A DNA stretch of 64,000 bases from positions 372,001 to 436,000 of the forward strand of contig JADILM010000001.1 of assembly GCA_016617785.1 (NCBI GenBank), read 5' to 3'. This document shows, piece after piece, positions 57,876-64,000 of the stretch. Within the stretch, counting starts at the first letter, position 1; each line of letters begins with the position of its first letter. Under the pieces are notes generated by a model that was not told the DNA's origin, searched no databases, and worked only from the letters and a program-made list of their open reading frames with translations. The position numbers were made by a program, and so were the translations under genes. This stretch comes from Sporobolomyces roseus (taxonomy: Eukaryota > Basidiomycota > Microbotryomycetes > Sporidiobolales > Sporidiobolaceae).

Positions 57876-60122
57876 CGAGAGTCGTCAATTACTCTAGAGA
57901 GATGCAATGTTGATTGAGGAATTCGAGCAGAGTTGTGTCTTTTGGAATCGGCGAAGACTGGAGGCAGATTCGCGTGTTGGTCCTGAATATAGTGATCAGC
58001 GTAGGGCAAGCAGCAGCGCAGTGTTTGGAGGTCGGAGAGGGAGAGGTTAAAGTTGAGTGAATGAATGAATGCGGAAGGGAGCGCGTTTCTTTCTTGCAAC
58101 CACTCCCTGCATGCGGCTCTGTCGAAATTCATCAAAAAAAGAAATTCCCTTCTTTCGATTTTCGCTCGTCCTTCTCCCACTCCCTCACCGCCAGCTTCGT
58201 TCGTAAACCTCGACCCTCAAGCTTCAGTCAGTCTGCTGTGTACCGGTTAGTCCCCTTTTCCTTACTTCTTTCCAAAAGCTCTGCTTTTCTTCCCTCAACA
58301 CTCCCTCGACAACAACAACAACGATGAAGACGAATGAACTGGACCCAAGAATGAGATATGATTACTTCAACATGTTTTCTCTTCCCCATCCTATCGACCA
58401 TGACGAGGACCCGAAGAGCGCGTTTCGTTCCACATTCCTTCCCTGCTCTTTTCGTAGATTAGAGCGGCGTGTTAAGGAGGACGAAACGTGTTTTACTATT
58501 ATTCTAGCCAGAAGCCCTTGTATGATCTCACCTTCAAAAAACCCTCGTTCATTCTTCGTCGTTGTTATGTCAAAGCACAAGTCCCGTTTTTATCGAACGA
58601 ATCGAGTACTGACTCTACTCTCTCTCCTTCTCGATAACAGCTTCTCACAGCGGTACACTTTACTTCGCTACGTTAGTCAACTCCCCCTTCCTTTTACCAA
58701 TAACCGCCATCTTTCGCCTCGTCGCCTCGCTGTATCTCATCGATGAAACACTAGTCAATTTACGACTTACTATTCGCGGTTTCCTCTTGAGGTCATCTAT
58801 TCGACGCTCTTCACCCTACTCTTCGGGAGTGAGCCTCCCAACCCACCTCTCCTGCCTCTTCTTTTTCACCTTCGATCACCCCTCTTTCCCTTCATTTTCT
58901 TTTCTCTTTCGTGATTACCCAGGCATTTCATTGTTTATACTCTCTCCTGATTACTCCTTTGTCGAGGAAAGGGAAGTCAGAGTTTGGGGAAAACTGGAGA
59001 AGGAGCGAGGGATCGAGGGTCGATGGACGAAAGTGGGAAGGGGCGTTTTACATGGGAGAGGAGGAGGTGGTGGGGAGTGTCGAGACCGGTGTGGGCCTAT
59101 GTAAACGTCTGAGAGATACGACAGCGGGACGAGGTCAAATTCAACGATTGTTACTGTCCAGAATTCAATGCTGACTTTGCTTCGTTTCCCTCGAACAGGT
59201 TTCTTCGCTTCGTTTCGTATGATCTGCGACTCTTATGTGTGCAAACTATCTCTCGTCTCAACATCTTTCCCGTCTGCCGCGAGTCTTCACCCCGAGAGAA
59301 GTTGTTTTGTTTGCTTCGAGTTTCCTTCGTTGGTGCTGATCTGTTAGCACACTCTGCCCCGCTCTCTCGGTAGTCGCTTCATGGTTGCCGCCCCGACTCT
59401 GCCGCCTCAAGGAGCAGGGTATTTGAGTGCTCCGCGTTTTCACTCGAGGCGAAGTGGGCAAAGTCGAAATCCTGAAAATCGAGCGCATTCACCTCCTCGT
59501 CCTGAGCGCTGAGTCTCTCATTGCTCAGACATTCTAGCGTACTCTGCAGAAGGACAAGGACCACAGCGAGTGAGGTGGCAGAAGGAAGAGGAGGATAGCC
59601 GGCTAGAGACGACGAATCCACGCGGTCAAAGGGGATCTGATCACGAGTGCGACGAGAGGATCAAGCGGATCGATTTCTTATGTAACTTCGGGGATCGATT
59701 CCGTTCCCGAGAGGCAGCAACGTGCGAGCAGAGTTCGTTCTCCTTTTCTCTCTCCCCTTCACCTCAACATGTCAGGTTCCGTGCGTGCTCATCAGAATCG
59801 TCTTGATCTTGCACAAGGTGTTGGTGCGTCGTCGGCTCAGAGGAATACAAGGCATGGCTAACGTTTCTGTAACCGACTCATCTCAGTAAATAAAGGTGAG
59901 CACCTCCCCTTGTGAACGTCATCACTCACAGCTAACTCTTACTTCAGCTATAAATACCTACAAAACACCCTTGAGGTCGAGGTCAGAGCGTCACCTCACA
60001 GCGAAACGAGGTCGTCTATAAAAGAATCTCTCAGGAAGTTTCGCGGCGTCGCTGATTCTCAACTTCAGCTCTGTAAGCGTCTCTCAGTTCGAAAATCTTG
60101 GCCTACGCTGATAAGCTGATTG
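57876..60122. other. 2.2 kb without a firm gene
   Basis: This is upstream of CSM1. It holds a 140-residue open frame at 58324-58746, preceded by a CAACAACAACAACG leader-like sequence. Its translation is Ser/Arg/Leu-rich with no domain and no splice support, so I do not call it. From 58750 to 60060 only short frames are found. Pyrimidine-rich tracts (58790-58920) could be promoter elements. No repeat, tRNA or transposon was seen. Confidence 0.4.
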
Positions 60123-61220
60123 ATGGACAGTGAATACTCGTCCCGGAGGTGGCCCTTCGACAACTGTTTTTCTCGAAACCTGGAGATTTTTCAGTACAAC
60201 GAAGCCCATGAGGCGTATGTGGAGAGCTTGGAGGGCGTCGAACAAAGCCGTTCGCTTGCCTCCCGTGATCTGTCACCATTCAGCTCGACTGACAATAGCA
60301 GAAACAGATCGATGAGCTTTTTGCTATTCGCCTGGATCCTGACCAAGGAAAGCATCATGATGTTGCAGCTGGACAACGTCCGTGGGTAATATGAGTCTAA
60401 GTTGCAACTTTCATTGATGTTTCGTGCTTACTTCTTTACAGTCGGTATGCGTGAGCTCTTCGCAATCACTGTCGAAAAGATCCAAATTGCCGGTGCTGAT
60501 CATCTCTCGCCCGCGAGGTACAGTATGTCACGGGCTCTGCGCATACTTGGAAAGCTCCCGAGGACAGGAGGTGTACAAGCGTCGGGAGCAGCTATTCGAA
60601 ATCTGTCAGTCGTCACTCCTCACTTCGCTGCTCATAGCTCCAAGACTAATTTCCCAAGGAGGACACCAGACGATGGAATCACTGCACAAGATCCAAGTGC
60701 AAGCTTGCCCTCGGAAATGCCTCTTCGTTTACAAATGCTCGCGCTCTGCACCGAATCACCAAGTCTGAATACGATGAGAGTGATCTCCAAATGGGTGCGT
60801 CTCCCGGACTCCTTTCGCAGGTCTGGCACTACTCATTTAGAGTATACATAGGGCAAGGGACTCCTCCAGCGAGCTCACATGGAGATGCTGGAAGGGAGGT
60901 ACGAGATGGCACGAAGAGATGTAGCGCAACATTATGATGCTATGAGCGCATGGGATCCTCTCACGGACTACATTCGCGCCCGTGTGTACAAAACTTACAT
61001 CACCAGTTTCGCTGACCAAGCCGAGATCTTGGGTACCCATGAGACCGCTCAAACGTTAAAGAACTATTCTACGGGACTCGCACAAGTCGTTCAGAAGCAC
61101 GGCAAGCTTCTCGGGTTCGCGAACGACGTCAACAATCTTAGCACCGTTATGGGTATAACTCGAAGTCTCGCACACCGATCTCATGGTGACCCTCGCTACC
61201 AGCCTGAGGCTAGATTCTGA
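60123..61220 (+). CDS. Orphan helical protein C
   Basis: I do not recognise this gene. The secure part is its 3' half: an exon near 60710-60794 reading ALGNASSFTNARALHRITKS then EYDESDLQM, a GTGCGT donor, and a last exon from ~60851 reading GKGLLQRAHMEMLEGRYEMA, RRDVAQHYDAMSAWDPLTDY, then ARVYKTYITSFADQAEILG and ending DPRYQPEARF at 61220. These helices are amphipathic, without membrane segments. Upstream exons probably include one near 60301-60386 (QIDELFAIRLDPDQGK) and one near 60450-60518 (LFAITVEKIQIAGADHLSPA), but several frames compete and the first exon (ATG 60123) is a guess. The 5' half of this model should be treated as provisional. Confidence 0.4.
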
Positions 61221-61448
61221 CAACGCTGCTGCCCTCGCCTTTCTCAAATTTGTTTCCCCTCCTTCTATTCGTGACTCTTCGTACCTCTCTCTGTCTCTCC
61301 TTTGATAGATATCCGTGCAAACCCTTTTATTTGTGATTTTGCCCTCAATCGAGAGTGAGATTGAGAAGAGACGAATTGATATTGCGAGGAGTATACGAAA
61401 GATAAAGCGAAAAGGGTATCGAAGGAATAAGGGTATGAGTCGGCGAGA

Positions 61449-64000
61449 TTAGCGGTAGAGCACTGGCCTATTTCAGCGGAAGGATGTCAGCCCGGAAGAC
61501 AGGTGAAAAGGTGAAAGTGAAAACTCACTTGATCCATAATCGAGCAGGTCGACAACGTTCTCTGATGATTTGCCATGGTGTGGGAGCAGTAGAAGCGACC
61601 TGCGAGAAAGCCTTCCGTCAGTACAGTTACAGAAAACGAGCGATAGAAACTCACTCGTGCGATCAGAAGAGAAGCATGTTCATGAGTTCCCTCCGTCTCG
61701 AGAACGACCATTCCCGCCCAATCGGGGTGCACGACCTCGATCCCTCCGATTCCTTCGCCAATGCTGCCAGTCGAGTCGAGAATCCTATTCGCTTCAATCT
61801 TGATTGAGCCTCGGTACACGTGTTTCGTGATAAGTTGAGTACGCTGAGGAGAAGCGATCGAAACCTTCTCCGTTTCGAGTCGAAGCGTTTCTTGTAGTTT
61901 ACTGACAAAGGGAGAAAGCGATAGATCTACGAGGAGGACATGAGTCAGCATAGAAACGATTCGATGAGCCCAAAGAGCGAGACATACAGAAAACTGGGTT
62001 GACAGTCGAGCTCGCGATAATGTTGTGGAAATGAGAGGGACTGAAAGCGAGCATGTTGAGCCATTTCTATCGAGTCAAGAAGATCAGTACGTGTTCGAGA
62101 GTGAAGATCAGAAGAGAGTAATTTACCGGGAGATGTCCAATAGGATCGTGTTCGAAGGAAAAGTCACGCAGGAATCGACCGTCAAAGATAGTCTTCCCGC
62201 AATTCCCAAAGCTTTCAATCGCTGCGTTCACGACGATATCTCCTTTGCGAAGATTCGCCCACGCTCCTCGCCCACTTCGCCAGATTTCTCGCTCACATTC
62301 CACTATTTCCGTATCGTTCATCCACGATTCACCTTTCGCTGTCGGAACCCAAACTCGCAGTTGAGGTGCTCGGGGAGGTTTGTAGACGGGATTCTTGACT
62401 GATCGAAGTTCGGGAAAGGCGGGAGGGGCGAAAGAGTCGGGAGGGAGAAGTGACTGTGAGCGGAGGCGGAAGCAGACTCGGTTCCATGCACGAGTCGTGA
62501 CACGAGATATCAAGAGTTTGGAGGGAGGAAGGTGTCCAGAGTGATAGGCTCGAGCATAGCGGGAGTAGTCTTCGAGAGTCAAGGTTTGGCATGCTCGGAA
62601 GGCGGCGAGGTCGCGCAGTGTGAGTGTGATGAGATCGGGAGGAGGAGGACCTTGAACGATGTAGGATCGGAAACCTTGAGCTCCGAGGAAACGTTCGAGG
62701 ATCAATTCTCGACCATCGTTCTCGAGAGACTGTTTGATTGTTCTTGATGTCTGATGCAGAGCTACGAGATCTTGATACGAGATGAAAGGAAGGAGAAGTC
62801 TGAGGATCTGTCGAGAGCAGAGGGAGAATGCGACTTCGATTCGAGGTTGAACTTTAAGAGGTTTGGCCTTTTCTGGTGCCTCCGAGCTTGCATTTCGCCG
62901 ATCTGAGACAGCTTGTGGATCGATCGCAACCTTGTCTGAACCTTCGTTGCCCATCTCCTTCCTCTCCCTCTCCCTCGCAGCAGATAAAGCTACCGCCCTC
63001 GGACTCGCTTTCACCCTTCGCGACTCAGTTTCCTGTCTTTCGAACTGGCGATGGGAGATAGGCGAACCTGAGTGAGGTGAAGTATGTAAAATTCGAGACG
63101 CTGTCGGGGATCGAGATGTTTCCGAAGTCCTCAGCCTTGCCGACGTTTCTCTTTGTGAGCGCCGAGTCGGAGTGGTCGATCCACCGGCGTCTTGAGGTAG
63201 TGACGTTGTAATGGGCTGCTGCGAGGAGGGAATCTCGATTCGAGAGGGAATCGGAGGAGTGCGAGAGCGAGGGGGAGGTTTCGAGGAGAGTGTATAGTTC
63301 TTCTCCATCGAGGGTATCGGTGAAGACCTGAGTGCAGCTGAAGATGCCTGGTGAGTCGATGGAACGTCGTCGGAAGGTGAAGGAAGATGGGCGGTACGAG
63401 GCGGAGTCGATTCAGTTTGCAATGGTTCGTAGAGAGGAGTCGAGGGAACGGTATCCGGAGAGGTTGGAAGGACGATCGGGGTATCCTGGAGATTGTCGAC
63501 TGATGAAGAGGGTCGAAACTTGTGTTGAAGCGAAGGTGGAGTGAACGTATCGACCGAAGTGTTTCCTGTAACAACGCCTTCGTCTTCCGACGTCGAAGAC
63601 CCTCTTTCGAAGGTAGAGCTCGTATGATCGGATACATTCTTTGCTAGTGCAGGTCTCGAGCTCGACGCGAGAGGCGAGTTGTAGAAAGCAACGGGAGGAC
63701 GTTGAGAAGGGGAAGAGGTCGAAGAGTGAATCGGAACCCTGTTCGAAGGAGTAGCGTAGTTCAGACGGGCCGAAGAGACGGTACGAGGGGTAGAAGGGGA
63801 TGATGCTGTCGTCTGAAGGTTTGGCGAGAATGACGGAGATTCTTGATTCGGTGAGAAGGAAGAGGTCGAATTGGCTTGTGAGATCGATCGTCGGTAACCT
63901 GTGAGGTATTATGAAGATCAGCATAGCTTTCGACTGGCTCCAGAAGGATCAGATAGATCGTACCTAGTCCCGTCGAATGGTCCTGACTCGTTTGGGGAGA
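61449..64000 (-). CDS. F-box-like protein, 5' end beyond the window
   Basis: The gene enters from the right edge and reads leftward. The first ~300 visible residues are disordered and Ser/Thr/Pro-rich, with an intron at 63902-63963. Then comes a helical F-box-like region: SRQILRLLLPFISYQDLVAL followed by HQTSRTIKQSL. A conserved-looking domain follows, with FLGAQGFRSYI, LTLEDYSRYARAYHSGHLPP, RAWNRVCFRLRSQSLLPP, LRKGDIVVNAAI, FSFEHDPIGHLPKWL and, after short introns, LAFSPSHFHNIIASSTVNPV and DLSPFVSKLQETLRLETEK. The last exons give EGIGGIEVVHPDWAGMVV and a probable end at WIKPVLYR, with stop at 61449. F-box proteins act as SCF ubiquitin-ligase adaptors; substrate is unknown. The reading frame stays open upstream of the TTG near 63422, so the true start is not in view. 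Confidence 0.65.

Noticed and set aside
58324..58746. 140-residue open frame after a CAACAACAACAACG leader
   Set aside because: Composition is Ser/Arg/Leu-rich like random frames here, with no domain, no splice pattern and no neighbouring exon; a small gene cannot be excluded.
61440..61490. A tRNA A-box-like string (AGCGGTAGAGCACTGGCC)
   Set aside because: No B-box (GGTTCGAnTCC) follows at the right distance and no cloverleaf can be drawn; it lies at the 3' end of the F-box gene.

Overview
This window is nuclear DNA of a fungus, most likely a basidiomycete. The genes are small, dense and broken by many short (about 50-90 nt) GT-AG introns. The set includes the Mim1/Tom13 outer-membrane import protein, Csm1/Pcs1, a Caf120/Skg3-like PH protein, Fes1 and a DUF6534-type membrane protein that I associate with basidiomycetes. 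No rRNA, convincing tRNA, transposon or CRISPR array was seen. All gene models below were spliced by eye from reading frame and splice signals; where exon lengths were checked, they sum to whole codons.

Layout. 1-23 kb: an orphan helical protein; COX13 (complex IV); a DUF6534-like multi-pass protein; mitochondrial bL36 divergent from the 75 kDa complex I subunit; an Mtm1/SLC25A39-type carrier; a second orphan helical protein; PPP4R2/Psy4; a coiled-coil protein; the 49 kDa complex I subunit; the ERAD lectin OS-9/Yos9. 23-45 kb, almost all on the minus strand: Caf120-like PH protein, a UGGT-like ER protein that lacks its glucosyltransferase domain, an acyl-CoA synthetase ending in a peroxisomal AKL, Fes1, two small orphans, a MYND-finger protein, and a 915-residue protein whose last ~110 residues are Mim1. 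45-58 kb: Pam18 (divergent from Mim1), a full class I myosin, then a ~2.8 kb segmental duplication giving a motor-less myosin-I tail gene plus a broken 3' end of CSM1, then the intact CSM1. 58-64 kb: a gene-poor stretch, a third orphan gene, and an F-box-like protein cut by the right edge.

Themes. Seven or eight genes serve mitochondria (COX13, bL36m, two complex I core subunits, Mtm1, Pam18, Mim1). Two of these sit as head-to-head pairs with short shared promoters (bL36m/NDUFS1 and Mim1/Pam18). Two ER quality-control proteins (OS-9 and the UGGT-like protein) both end in RDEL. Very small exons (3-24 nt) recur.

The observations I rate highest are the Mim1 protein with a ~800-residue disordered extension carrying a PAM2-like motif, the UGGT-like protein with no catalytic domain, and the tail-only myosin-I paralogue kept similar to its parent by apparent gene conversion.
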